This document shows positions 24,568 to 33,074 of a stretch of DNA of 64,000 nucleotides, one piece after another; position 1 is the stretch's first letter; every line of letters begins with the position of its first letter. Source of the stretch: Mucilaginibacter sp. dw_454. Its GTDB lineage: Bacteria > Bacteroidota > Bacteroidia > Sphingobacteriales > Sphingobacteriaceae. Made by a program: the position numbers and the translations under genes. The stretch covers positions 558,001-622,000 of the forward strand of contig NZ_JAAVVB010000003.1 of assembly GCF_018449775.1 (NCBI RefSeq), given 5' to 3'. Below the pieces are notes generated by a model, which worked only from the letters and a program-made list of their open reading frames with translations, searched no databases and had not been told where the DNA came from.

Positions 24568-24651
24568 TTAATATCGAATAATGAATTTTGAACATCGAAT
24601 ACCGAATTTTACTTCATTATTCGACATTGGTCATTTGGTGTTCGATATTAA
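24567..24651. repeat. TCGAATAATG palindromic element
   Basis: TTAATATCGAATAATGAA (24568-24585) and TTCATTATTCGACATT (24613-24628), with TTCGATATTAA at the far end (24641-24651), give nested inverted copies. A common look for AT-rich dispersed Bacteroidota repeats. It lies immediately upstream of imuA. Confidence 0.6.
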
Positions 24652-24811
24652 AATCACTCAACTCTCTTTAACTTAAGACTTCCTTCCGTACCGCACCTAC
24701 GGAGCGGATGTTTATTGTTCATGTTTTCTACCGACGTTTAACCCCTACCGGGTTTTAATCATTCTTTATAAGTTGTCTATCATTACCAGACAACGTTAAC
24801 TCCAAAAACTT

Positions 24812-24963
24812 CCAGCCCTCTTTCCCGCTTGCGGAAGAGCGGGCCGACGAGCGAAGCGTAGTCGGGGTGAGGCCTATGTAGACAGGTTAACAAACCGCCG
24901 GGGACTCACCCGGTCCTCGCTACGCTTGACCACCCTCTCTTCGCCTGCGGCGGAAAGAGGGTC
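24812..24963. repeat. MITE-like 152-bp element, copy 2
   Basis: CAGCCCTCTTTCCCGCTTGC ... GGCGGAAAGAGGGTC, same orientation and length as 23529-23680 with scattered substitutions. It sits between imuA and the small 125-residue gene. No coding frame is present. The 24652-24811 stretch before it holds no recognisable feature. Confidence 0.8.
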
Positions 24964-25000
24964 TTTTCCTTTGCCGGTAACTAAAATTTCATTCCTCATT

Positions 25001-25378
25001 TTAATTAGCTTCCGGACAGGGAAATGCCGCGACAAACAAACTCATATACGCCTGCAGGTGAACAATCATGTGCCGGGCAATGGCATTGCCAACCTCGTTG
25101 ATCTCTTCCCGGCAAAGCGGGCTTTGGTAATAAGGGTCCCAATTATCCGGTCGGGTATCAAAATAGCGCAGGTATTCTTCCTCATTTAAATGGGTATTGT
25201 TATCATACCATTTGCCTTGCTCTAAGCGCAGGGTGAGGGTAACAAACTCCCGGCCATCATGAAACTCGACGATAAACTGGGGCATATAAGGTATGTCCCA
25301 CTGCTCGGCGGGTACCTCATCAACCTGCAGCCTTACCATGCCGTGGTTTAATTTTACATCTATATAAAACTCTTCCAT
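25001..25378 (-). CDS. Hypothetical protein (125 aa) at head of the mutasome cassette
   Basis: Unrecognised. The protein is acidic and soluble, with strands at the start (MEEFYIDVKLNHGMVRLQVDEVP) and middle (FIVEFHDGREFVTLTLRLEQGKWYD), then an aromatic loop (DNWDPYYQSPLCREEINEVGNAIARHMI), and a helical end. No signal peptide or membrane segment is seen. It is on the same strand as imuA, imuB and dnaE2 and lies first in order. Its 5' region carries a -7 box inside a nested palindrome, as expected for a repressed operon head. The 434-nt gap to imuA contains two repeats. It may be a mutasome accessory gene or an unrelated neighbour; the frame is convincing as a gene. Confidence 0.65.
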   Translation of the reverse strand: MEEFYIDVKLNHGMVRLQVDEVPAEQWDIPYMPQFIVEFHDGREFVTLTLRLEQGKWYDNNTHLNEEEYLRYFDTRPDNWDPYYQSPLCREEINEVGNAIARHMIVHLQAYMSLFVAAFPCPEAN

Positions 25379-25387
25379 AAAAATCTA

Positions 25388-25436
25388 TTTACAAACATAA
25401 TACTAAAAATATTAGTATTTTAATAATGTTTGTAAA
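25388..25436 (-). promoter_or_regulatory. Nested palindrome overlapping the -7 box of the 25001-25378 gene
   Basis: Outer arms TTTACAAACAT (25388-25398) and ATGTTTGTAAA (25426-25436) are exact complements; inner arms AATACTA (25399-25405) and TAGTATT (25413-25419) are exact complements. On the minus strand 25392-25399 reads TATGTTTG, a perfect TAnnTTTG box, 14 nt upstream of the ATG. So a dimeric repressor bound here would occlude the promoter. Confidence 0.6.
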
Positions 25437-25473
25437 AAAATTTAACAAGGGAATAATGATTGAATGCAGGGCG

Positions 25474-25540
25474 GGAGACGCAAAATGTTGCGTCTCTACA
25501 AACGGGACATAAATGTAGAGACGCAATATTTTGCGTCTCC
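25474..25540. repeat. GAGACGCAAAAT inverted repeat
   Basis: 27-bp arms (25474-25500 and 25514-25540) differ at one base and are separated by 13 nt. Each arm is itself near-palindromic (GAGACGCAAAATNTTGCGTCTC). It is a dispersed-type palindromic repeat; a single copy is in the window, between the mutasome head and phospholipase C. Confidence 0.75.
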
Positions 25541-25576
25541 GGACAGTATCTTAACCTAATCATAACCCCAAATTAC

Positions 25577-25606
25577 TTGTCGATTTATAGGCAATAATTA
25601 ATCTTG
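25577..25606 (+). promoter_or_regulatory. Predicted promoter of the phospholipase C gene
   Basis: TTG at 25577-25579, an exact 19-nt spacer, then TAATCTTG at 25599-25606, one mismatch to TAnnTTTG. The ATG at 25631 is 24 nt downstream. Confidence 0.5.
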
Positions 25607-25630
25607 TTAACCGAAAAATAATTAGTTTAG

Positions 25631-28177
25631 ATGTTAATGGATAGCAGAAGAGATTTCATCAAAAAAGCCGCCCTTTTAACCGGGACGGCCAGCCTTGCAG
25701 GCGCATTGCCCTCATCAATAGCCAAAGCCATGAGCATTAATGCGCCGGAGGGCAGTACCTACCTGGATGCCGAGCACGTAGTAATATTGATGCAGGAGAA
25801 CCGCTCGTTCGATCATGTGTTTGGTACTTTGCGCGGAGTGCGTGGTTATAACGACCCGCGGGCCATACAACTGGCTGATAAGAACCCGGTATGGCTGCAA
25901 ACCAATGCCGCCGGCGAAACTTATGCGCCTTTCCATTTAGATATTAAAAATACCAAAGCCACCTGGATGCACTCGCTGCCGCATTCGTGGTCTAACCAGG
26001 TGAATGCCCGTAATGATGGCCGCCATGATAAATGGCTGGACGAAAAGCATTCGGGCGATAAAGTTTACCGTAAAATGCCACTTACATTGGGCTATCATAA
26101 CCGTAATGATGTGCCTTTTTACTATGCCCTGGCTGATGCCTTTACGGTGTGCGATCAGCATTTCTGCTCGTCGCTTACCGGGACCAACCCAAACCGGCTT
26201 TACTTTTGGAGCGGCACCATCCGCGATCATAAAGATGAAAGCTCACGGGCTTTGGTTTGGAACGAGGATATGGATTATGGTACGCTGAACTGGCCAACTT
26301 TTCCTGAGCGATTAGAAGACGCAGGTATCGACTGGCGATGCTATCAAAATGAAATGAGTATTGATACGGGTTTTGAAGGTGAGGAGGACCCATGGCTATC
26401 CAACTACCAGGATAACCCTTTGGAGTTTTTCGGGCAATATAATATCCAACTGCATCCAAGGCATGTGGCGCAAATGAACAAGCGCTTATCGGCTTTAAAT
26501 ACAGAAATAGCCAGCTTACAAAAGCAGGCAGAAACCGATACTGGTATTACCCTAAAAAAGAAACTGGAACAACGCCAAAAAGAGCATAAGCAAGTAAAAG
26601 CCGAGCTGGATATCATCAACAGCCGTAAGTTTGACGATTTGACTACCCGCGAGCAAAGCATCCACAAAAAAGCATTTACTGTTAACTATGCCGACCCTGA
26701 ATTTGGTAAGCTTACCGAGCTAAATTATGATGATAACGGTACCCAACGCACTATGCAGGCGCCAAAAGGCGATGTGCTCCACCAGTTTAGAGCGGATGTG
26801 AAGAATGGTAAACTGCCTACAGTTTCATGGTTAACAGCGCCTGAGAACTTCTCGGATCATCCATCGGCGCCATGGTATGGGGCCTGGTATGTGTCGGAGG
26901 TGTTGGATATCCTGACCCAAAATCCGGAGGTATGGAAAAAGACCATCTTTATTTTAACGTATGATGAAAACGACGGTTACTTTGACCATGTGCCGCCGTT
27001 TACTGCACCACACTCGCATAAACCGGGTACGGGTAAGGTGTCGGCAGGGATAGATACCCGGCCCGATTACGTGACTTTAGAGCAGGAGCAGGCTCGCGAA
27101 GGTTTCCCGACTAAATATGACCGTGAATGTTCTATAGGTTTAGGTTTCCGTGTGCCAATGGTGATCGCCTCACCGTGGAGCAAAGGGGGATGGGTAAACT
27201 CAGAAGTTTGCGATCATACGTCGACCTTGCAGTTCTTGGAAAAATTCCTGTCGCACAAAACAGGCAAAAAAGTTTTCGAGCCCAATATATCAGACTGGCG
27301 ACGCACGGTTTGCGGCGATTTGACATCGGCTTTTAGACCTTACGAAACCAAGCAATCGGCACTGCCTGAGTTTTTGGCCCGTAACAATTTTTTGGAAGGA
27401 ATACACAAAGCCAAATTCAAAGATCTGCCGGCTAACTTTAAAATGCTGACCGCACAGGATGTTGAGCAGGTGAAACTGAACCCGCATACTTCGAATTTAT
27501 TGCCACAGCAGGAACAAGGCATCAAACATTCAAACGCGTTGCCATATCAGCTTTATGCCGACGGTAAATTGAATGCCGATAAAACTGCTTTTGAACTTAA
27601 CCTGAATATCGCTACCGAAGTTTGGGGTAGCCAAACCATAGGCACGCCATTTATTGTTTACGCACCTGATAATTATAAATCATTAAAAACCGACGGCTTT
27701 GAACCACTTCGCAATTGGAGTTATGCTGTAAAGCCCGGCGATACGTTGGCCGATGCCTGGCCGGTAAATGAGTTTGAAAACAACAATTACCACTTGCGTT
27801 TATACGGCCCGAATGGATTTTATCGCGAATTTAAAGGCAACCATGCCGACCCCGAGATTGAAACCCGTTTAGAGTATCAGCGTAATCGCCTCAATAAAAA
27901 AGTACTGACCGGCAATGTAACGCTATATGTAAAGAATTTAAGCCAGGGTCAGCACGTGGTTACTTTGACTGACAATGCCTATAAAACCGGCGCTCAGAAA
28001 AAAATTGTGCTGGCCAAATCGCAGGCTGCTTTTGCTGTTGACCTGATCAAAAGCATGGGCTGGTATGATTTTACGTTGAAGGTAAGTGGTGCAAATAGTT
28101 TCGAGAAGCGATTTGCAGGTAGGGTGGAGACGGGTAAGGCCGGATTTACTGATCCGTTTATGGGGAGGGTGGTGTAG
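25631..28177 (+). CDS. Phosphocholine-specific phospholipase C (non-haemolytic PlcN type)
   Basis: 848 residues. The leader MDSRRDFIKKAALLTGTASLAGALP is a twin-arginine signal, so it is exported folded. The phosphoesterase core starts with HVVILMQENRSFDHVFGTLRGVRGYNDPRA (residues about 49-78), where the ENRSFDH segment supplies metal ligands; GTNPNRLYFWSG and TYDENDGYFDHVPPF are further conserved sites. A charged helical insert (about 275-325, NKRLSALNTEIASLQKQAET...) is predicted to form a coiled coil, as seen in Bacteroidota members. Two C-terminal beta-sandwich (DUF756) domains occupy the last ~200 residues. It hydrolyses phosphatidylcholine-type lipids to diacylglycerol and phosphocholine. 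The start could be the second Met (25637). Its stop abuts the stop of the convergent GH110-like gene. Confidence 0.9.
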   Translation: MLMDSRRDFIKKAALLTGTASLAGALPSSIAKAMSINAPEGSTYLDAEHVVILMQENRSFDHVFGTLRGVRGYNDPRAIQLADKNPVWLQTNAAGETYAPFHLDIKNTKATWMHSLPHSWSNQVNARNDGRHDKWLDEKHSGDKVYRKMPLTLGYHNRNDVPFYYALADAFTVCDQHFCSSLTGTNPNRLYFWSGTIRDHKDESSRALVWNEDMDYGTLNWPTFPERLEDAGIDWRCYQNEMSIDTGFEGEEDPWLSNYQDNPLEFFGQYNIQLHPRHVAQMNKRLSALNTEIASLQKQAETDTGITLKKKLEQRQKEHKQVKAELDIINSRKFDDLTTREQSIHKKAFTVNYADPEFGKLTELNYDDNGTQRTMQAPKGDVLHQFRADVKNGKLPTVSWLTAPENFSDHPSAPWYGAWYVSEVLDILTQNPEVWKKTIFILTYDENDGYFDHVPPFTAPHSHKPGTGKVSAGIDTRPDYVTLEQEQAREGFPTKYDRECSIGLGFRVPMVIASPWSKGGWVNSEVCDHTSTLQFLEKFLSHKTGKKVFEPNISDWRRTVCGDLTSAFRPYETKQSALPEFLARNNFLEGIHKAKFKDLPANFKMLTAQDVEQVKLNPHTSNLLPQQEQGIKHSNALPYQLYADGKLNADKTAFELNLNIATEVWGSQTIGTPFIVYAPDNYKSLKTDGFEPLRNWSYAVKPGDTLADAWPVNEFENNNYHLRLYGPNGFYREFKGNHADPEIETRLEYQRNRLNKKVLTGNVTLYVKNLSQGQHVVTLTDNAYKTGAQKKIVLAKSQAAFAVDLIKSMGWYDFTLKVSGANSFEKRFAGRVETGKAGFTDPFMGRVV

Positions 28178-30001
28178 TTATTTCTGAACCATTATGCGGT
28201 TATTGCTCAACGTGATAGCTGTGCAATCTTTAAAGTTAGTGAATTGATTGCCGGCGATAGGCGTATACAATATATTGTTGGTAAAGCTGATGTTAGCCGT
28301 GCTTTTAGCAGCCAGCGCCTGGTTGCCGTTTAGGGTAAATTTATTGCCGTTGATAGTGATGTTTTGATGAACAGGGCCATCGTTTCGGGTGTTTTCCGGA
28401 TGGATGCCAATAGCAGGCTCACCACATTTATAAAAGTTATTGTTAATAATGGTAAGGCTCTTCACCATGCCCGACTCATACCAGCCTTCGGCATCATCCT
28501 CTACCAACACCCCGGCCGAACCAGTGCGCAGGAAGTTGTTATGCTCAATTACTACCGCCCGGCGTGTGGTAACTAAAATGCCGCGGGTAGGTATGCCGGT
28601 AATCGTCGTGTTTTGAATATGTACTTGTGGTGTCCAGGTGGTATTCTCAATCGCGTCATCATTGAGCAGCGCATCAGATACCGGATTTTTCAGGGTGATC
28701 AGCACATCTTTATCATTGAGCATTTGAGAGGATACAATCACGTTGTTTGCAAACGATAACAAACTGCTGCCATGGACCAGCTCAATGCTATCGCCAGGCA
28801 CGTAGGGGTTAAAACCATAAGTCTGCCCATGCATAAAACGTACTTTAAGTTGATTTGACGATACCTTTTCCATAATACGGAGGTGAACACCGTGTACATT
28901 CACTGCATCATCATTTGCTCCTGACAGATAGCTATTGCGAATATTGATTAAGCCACGGCAGCTTGAAAAATGCAGGATATCTGCCCAGGCGGCGCAAGTG
29001 CGGCCGGTTGCTGTATCAGGCTTAACTACCACCGAATCTATATCTATATTTTGGCAAAACTGGCTCACCACCCCCATGCCGTGCATAAAATAAATGCGGA
29101 TATTTTTTAAGCTGACGTTTTTACTGCGCTGCATGAAAATGCCGGTGCAGTCGCGGGTTACATCGCGTGTTTGGTAAATAAAGCCTTGTTTAAACCCGGG
29201 GTTTGCAGGGAAATAGACCCGGATTTTATTTGGCCCGGTTTCAGCAAAACGGGCTTTGTCTAACGATAAATCTTTGCGGCTGACATAGCTGGTTGCCGGA
29301 TCATATTCTTGCCAGTACCAACTGGCCTGGTATTGCCAGCCATCGCCCTCAAAATTTAGCAGGCTATCTTTAATGCTGTATTTGGTTTTGATGTTGACGG
29401 CCAGATCGGCGTAGTTTTGCTGAAGGCTGGTTACTTTAAATTCGGAGACAGTCGGGGTATTATAGTCATAACTAATCCCTGTAATCGCAACATCCTCGCT
29501 ATGATCCACGCAGGTTTCAATCATTTTGGCATGCAACATCAATTTGGCGCCTTTAGCCCGGAGTTGTACATGATGCGCGTTTACAATGTATAAAGCAATA
29601 GCCTTTAAGCCGTCGGGCACATCGTTGGTATTGGATATAGCCAGTTTGGTTTTATAAGCCCCGGTATCATAAAAATCATATTGCCCTGGTGCGAAAATTA
29701 CCTGAATGGGTTGTTTGGCTGTGCCGGTGCCAGTTAACACCAACGAATTATGAAAGCTGCCGGGCGATAAAATGATCAACCTGTCGCCTGCGCTAAAATT
29801 TATTTTATTTGCCGGCGCAAATGAGCGCCACGGTGCTGTTTTCTGTATGCCTTTGTTATGGTCGTTGCCTTTTATGGGGTCGATGTAATAGTTGATCTCG
29901 CCCTGCGATTTTATTCGTTGACCCTGCCCGTAAGACAGCCTGCTGATAAGCAGCACTAACAGGCAACAAAATAATTTCATCAGGCAAGCGACTTTAGACA
30001 T
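28178..30001 (-). CDS. Right-handed beta-helix protein, probable GH110 alpha-1,3-galactosidase
   Basis: About 607 residues from the chosen ATG (MSKVACLMKLFCC...), with signal peptide MKLFCCLLVLLISRLSYGQG; an upstream in-frame ATG at 30034 would add 11 residues ahead of the signal. The region NYYIDPIKGNDHNKGIQKTAPWRSFAPANK begins a parallel beta-helix. RDCTGIFMQRSKNVSLKNIRIYFMHGMGVVSQFCQNIDID, CAAWADILHFSSC, GANDDAVNVHGVHLRIM and RFMHGQTYGFNPYVPGDSI resemble GH110 motifs; GH110 catalysis uses an Asp pair, and the DD of GANDDAVNVHG fits. GH110 enzymes remove alpha-1,3-linked galactose (blood-group-B or linear). The family call is from memory of motifs, so moderately sure. Confidence 0.6.
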   Translation of the reverse strand: MSKVACLMKLFCCLLVLLISRLSYGQGQRIKSQGEINYYIDPIKGNDHNKGIQKTAPWRSFAPANKINFSAGDRLIILSPGSFHNSLVLTGTGTAKQPIQVIFAPGQYDFYDTGAYKTKLAISNTNDVPDGLKAIALYIVNAHHVQLRAKGAKLMLHAKMIETCVDHSEDVAITGISYDYNTPTVSEFKVTSLQQNYADLAVNIKTKYSIKDSLLNFEGDGWQYQASWYWQEYDPATSYVSRKDLSLDKARFAETGPNKIRVYFPANPGFKQGFIYQTRDVTRDCTGIFMQRSKNVSLKNIRIYFMHGMGVVSQFCQNIDIDSVVVKPDTATGRTCAAWADILHFSSCRGLINIRNSYLSGANDDAVNVHGVHLRIMEKVSSNQLKVRFMHGQTYGFNPYVPGDSIELVHGSSLLSFANNVIVSSQMLNDKDVLITLKNPVSDALLNDDAIENTTWTPQVHIQNTTITGIPTRGILVTTRRAVVIEHNNFLRTGSAGVLVEDDAEGWYESGMVKSLTIINNNFYKCGEPAIGIHPENTRNDGPVHQNITINGNKFTLNGNQALAAKSTANISFTNNILYTPIAGNQFTNFKDCTAITLSNNRIMVQK

Positions 30002-30084
30002 AACCAAATCAAGTAAATTTTTATAATCCCCCATTGATGCCTATTGGCCAAACATTAAATTATATTGGCATGAAATAGCAGGGT

Positions 30085-32121
30085 TTATTTCAAATTGCTT
30101 TTGGCCCAGTTTAAATTACCCAAAGCAAATTTGTGGTGTGGGTTGATCTTTAAAGCTTTTTGAGCGGCATTGGCACCCAATTGCCATTGCTTCATTTGAT
30201 TGTAGGCAGCGCTCATGTTACTATAAGCATCGGCATTTTGCGGGTCGAGTTTTAATATTTCAAGGCAGGCAGCAATACATTGATTGTAATAGTGCCCGTT
30301 GTAATACGATACGCTCTGGTCCAGATATTGATGAATCTCAAGTTCGCGCGTATGCTGATTTGTGGGGATAGCTGTTGCGGATTGGGGTTTTGCATTTAAG
30401 AAACTTAACGCGGTAGCATCATCAGGTATAATAGCCAGCGTTTGGCGGGCGGCTTCGTGCAGCTTATCCGTCATGCCTAAATCATTGTAAGCATCCATCA
30501 AAGTATATAAAGCCACGGTAGCATAAGGATTAATTTGCAGAGCCTTTTGAGCCATGGTTATAGCCTTAGTATTATTTTTTATTTGCTGCAGATAGCGGCC
30601 GTAAAAAGCATATTCCTCGTAGGTGTTTGGGCTAAGCGATATGGCCCTTTGGAAATTTGTCTCGGCTTCCTGATGATTGCCCATAGCTCCCTTTAAGATC
30701 CCAATGTTGATATAGAGTAAATGATATGTAGGTAGTAGCGGTACAGCACTTTCAAAATATCTATCGGCAACGTCATAGTTTCCCTTGGTCATTTGGGTTA
30801 AACCATAGTTCATTAGCCCACGGCCGTTGAGCGGGCTTTTTTGGGTAACGTCCAGCCAAAGTGTTTCTTCATTGCGCCATACCTGGTTGCGTTTGGTTAT
30901 GCCGTAAGCATTCAAACCTAAAACCAATATAATGGCTATTAATACCAGGTTGCGTAGTACCGGACTTGACGCAATTTTAGTTTCGCTCTTTTTAATGAGC
31001 AAAGCAATGTAGGTGGTCGCGCTAAGCGCCAGACCTATAAATGGGAAAAACATACGATGATCGTTCGTTACCTCGGCCAGCGGCATTAAGGTGGTGGGTA
31101 GCAGAGCAGCGGCAAACCAGATCAATCCGAATGCTATGGGTTTAGTTTCTTTTTTGGCTGACGTTTTAAATATGGTAACTATCAGCGCAATGATGAATAA
31201 GATACCGATGATGATCCGCTCGTCAAATACATTTGGTATGATAGTCCAATCGGTATCGGCACTTAAATTAAGCGGCAGGAAGAAAGTGATAAAATAGTGC
31301 ACCCAGATCCAGGATTGGGTGATTACATAGTCGGAAAAGGAATGGGTAATAAAAAGCGAGGATGAGCTTACTTTGGAGATGATGTAATACTGAATAGCAC
31401 CAACTACGATCAATAGTGGTAATATTTTAACTATCGCCCTACCAATTTTATGAAGGCTTGTTGGTTTAAATAGATCGGCCAGCGAAAGCTCGTCTTCAAA
31501 AATCAAAGTATAGAAAAACACTAAGATCACCAGCACCAACACCGTTTCCTTGGCAAATGCGCCGATAGCCGCCGGGATGAGGTAAAGAAAGGTGTTTCGC
31601 TTTCGCGGATAGGCAATATAGATCAAAAATGAGGCGACGATAAAAAAGGTCGATAGTACGTCAGATCGGGAGATGATATAATTAATGGTCTCGGCATTGG
31701 CGGTGTTAAGCATATACCAGGCCGTTGCGCCCAGGGCTACATAGGAAGACCATTGCGCTTTAAATGCATTCTTCAATAAATTGCGGAACATGAAAAACAG
31801 CATAGCGCCCATCAACACAAACTCAATAAAAGTTGAGGTTTGAAAGTAGCTGGGATACAAGCCGCCGGCAAACCAGCAATCAATAGCCAGCGACGTGGTT
31901 ACTAATGGCCTGATACTCCAGTGAGCCGGATCGGCACTGAACATGCGTGGATCGGTAAAAAACTGCGGGATATTTTTCAGGCTGCGGATATGCACATTGT
32001 CAACCACGGTATGCGTATCATCAAAATGGAACCCGTTATTAAAATGATTGGCATAAACCCCAACCAAAACCAGTAACAAGGCTACGGCAAGAACGGTGAT
32101 ATTTTTATCGGATTTTGACAT
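30085..32121 (-). CDS. TMTC-like polytopic protein with C-terminal TPRs
   Basis: 678 residues. The first ~430 residues carry about ten membrane helices (ITVLAVALLLVLVGVYANHF at 8-27, FIVASFLIYIAYP, TVLVLVILVFFYTLIF and others). The early luminal loop NGFHFDDTHTVVDNVHIRSL contains the Asp pair typical of GT-C-fold glycosyltransferases such as TMTC O-mannosyltransferases. Residues about 440-678 form tandem tetratricopeptide repeats (ALQINPYATVALYTLMDAYNDLG, LKLDPQNADAYSNMSAAYNQM). A glycan transfer from polyprenyl-linked donors at the cytoplasmic membrane is inferred. It starts 7 nt after the GT2 gene stop (32129-33007), whose product could make the polyprenyl-phospho-sugar donor. Confidence 0.7.
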   Translation of the reverse strand: MSKSDKNITVLAVALLLVLVGVYANHFNNGFHFDDTHTVVDNVHIRSLKNIPQFFTDPRMFSADPAHWSIRPLVTTSLAIDCWFAGGLYPSYFQTSTFIEFVLMGAMLFFMFRNLLKNAFKAQWSSYVALGATAWYMLNTANAETINYIISRSDVLSTFFIVASFLIYIAYPRKRNTFLYLIPAAIGAFAKETVLVLVILVFFYTLIFEDELSLADLFKPTSLHKIGRAIVKILPLLIVVGAIQYYIISKVSSSSLFITHSFSDYVITQSWIWVHYFITFFLPLNLSADTDWTIIPNVFDERIIIGILFIIALIVTIFKTSAKKETKPIAFGLIWFAAALLPTTLMPLAEVTNDHRMFFPFIGLALSATTYIALLIKKSETKIASSPVLRNLVLIAIILVLGLNAYGITKRNQVWRNEETLWLDVTQKSPLNGRGLMNYGLTQMTKGNYDVADRYFESAVPLLPTYHLLYINIGILKGAMGNHQEAETNFQRAISLSPNTYEEYAFYGRYLQQIKNNTKAITMAQKALQINPYATVALYTLMDAYNDLGMTDKLHEAARQTLAIIPDDATALSFLNAKPQSATAIPTNQHTRELEIHQYLDQSVSYYNGHYYNQCIAACLEILKLDPQNADAYSNMSAAYNQMKQWQLGANAAQKALKINPHHKFALGNLNWAKSNLK

Positions 32122-32128
32122 CGGCCAA

Positions 32129-33007
32129 CTATAGATCTCTTTTACGTATTTGCGATAATTGCTCGGCTATGGCGGCAAAAAACAGGATAATTACCCCAAG
32201 CACAATAGCCAGCATTGATCCTACAGATACGCCGCGCCCGGCCAGTAAAATGGGAATACCCCAAACTATACCGCAAATGATACAAAGTAAAGCAACCGGC
32301 AAAAAAATACGAATAGGGTTAAACAACACTACCATGTTAAAGACCTCGTACACGGTATGAAAAGCCGTTTTTACGGTAACATTACTTTTGCCCATTTTAC
32401 GTGGTTCGATATGGATGGGTATTTCAGTAACACGGTGGCGCTTATTGATAAAGGTTAAACAAATTACATCGCTAAAAGCCATGCTGTCGGGGCATATTTT
32501 GCAATAGCGTTTGGCTAGATCAGTACGGTACATTTTCATACCCGAGTTGATATCATAAACGGGTAGGGGCATCAGCATTTTAATAATAGAGCGGATAATG
32601 CGTTTACCAAAAGAGCGTGCAGTGGTATCGGCTTTTAAACCTTTGCGGCTGCCAACTACCATGTCGGCATCGTCAACAATCAGTTTTTGATATAGGTCGT
32701 GGATGTTTTCGGCAACATGTTGCCCGTCGCAATCTATCGTAACCAGGTAATCGGTTTGGCAAGCTTCAATGCCCGATTTGATAGCGCCGCCATAACCCCG
32801 GTTAAGTTTGTGGTGGATCACCGTACAGCAGGGATGGTTGATAAAGTCATTTAACAGCGCTTTACTATTATCTGTACTACCGTCATTTACCACAATAAGG
32901 TTAAACCCGTTCTGTTCACAAAAAGCAATTACACCGGGTATAACCAGCGGGATATTAGCTGCTTCGTTATAGGCAGGAATGATAACGGTTAGTACTTGCT
33001 CTGTCAT
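32129..33007 (-). CDS. Glycosyltransferase family 2, polyprenyl-phosphate sugar synthase-like
   Basis: 292 residues. GT2 motifs LTVIIPAYNEAANIPLVIPG at the start, VVNDGSTDNSK near residue 40 and the DxD-type TIDCDGQH near residue 92; a later YDINSGMKMYR segment matches dolichol-phosphate-mannose-synthase-like members. Two C-terminal membrane helices (IFLPVALLCIICGIVWGIP, VGSMLAIVLGVIILFFAAIA) anchor it. Such proteins transfer a hexose from a nucleotide donor to undecaprenyl phosphate, producing a donor for membrane GT-C enzymes. The adjacent TMTC-like gene, 7 nt downstream, is a natural partner. A likely two-gene operon. Confidence 0.8.
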   Translation of the reverse strand: MTEQVLTVIIPAYNEAANIPLVIPGVIAFCEQNGFNLIVVNDGSTDNSKALLNDFINHPCCTVIHHKLNRGYGGAIKSGIEACQTDYLVTIDCDGQHVAENIHDLYQKLIVDDADMVVGSRKGLKADTTARSFGKRIIRSIIKMLMPLPVYDINSGMKMYRTDLAKRYCKICPDSMAFSDVICLTFINKRHRVTEIPIHIEPRKMGKSNVTVKTAFHTVYEVFNMVVLFNPIRIFLPVALLCIICGIVWGIPILLAGRGVSVGSMLAIVLGVIILFFAAIAEQLSQIRKRDL

Positions 33008-33074
33008 AGTGCTATAATGACAATAATACTAAAAATTGCCAAGCTGTATCTTAAAAATTAACTATGGGATAATA

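Noticed and set aside
23924..24571. Antisense frame of 215 codons over imuA
   Set aside because: Basic, Ser/Arg/Cys-rich shadow of imuA with no family pattern.
33022..33036. ATAATACTAAAAAT shared with the mutasome palindrome
   Set aside because: No inverted partner; AT-rich chance match.
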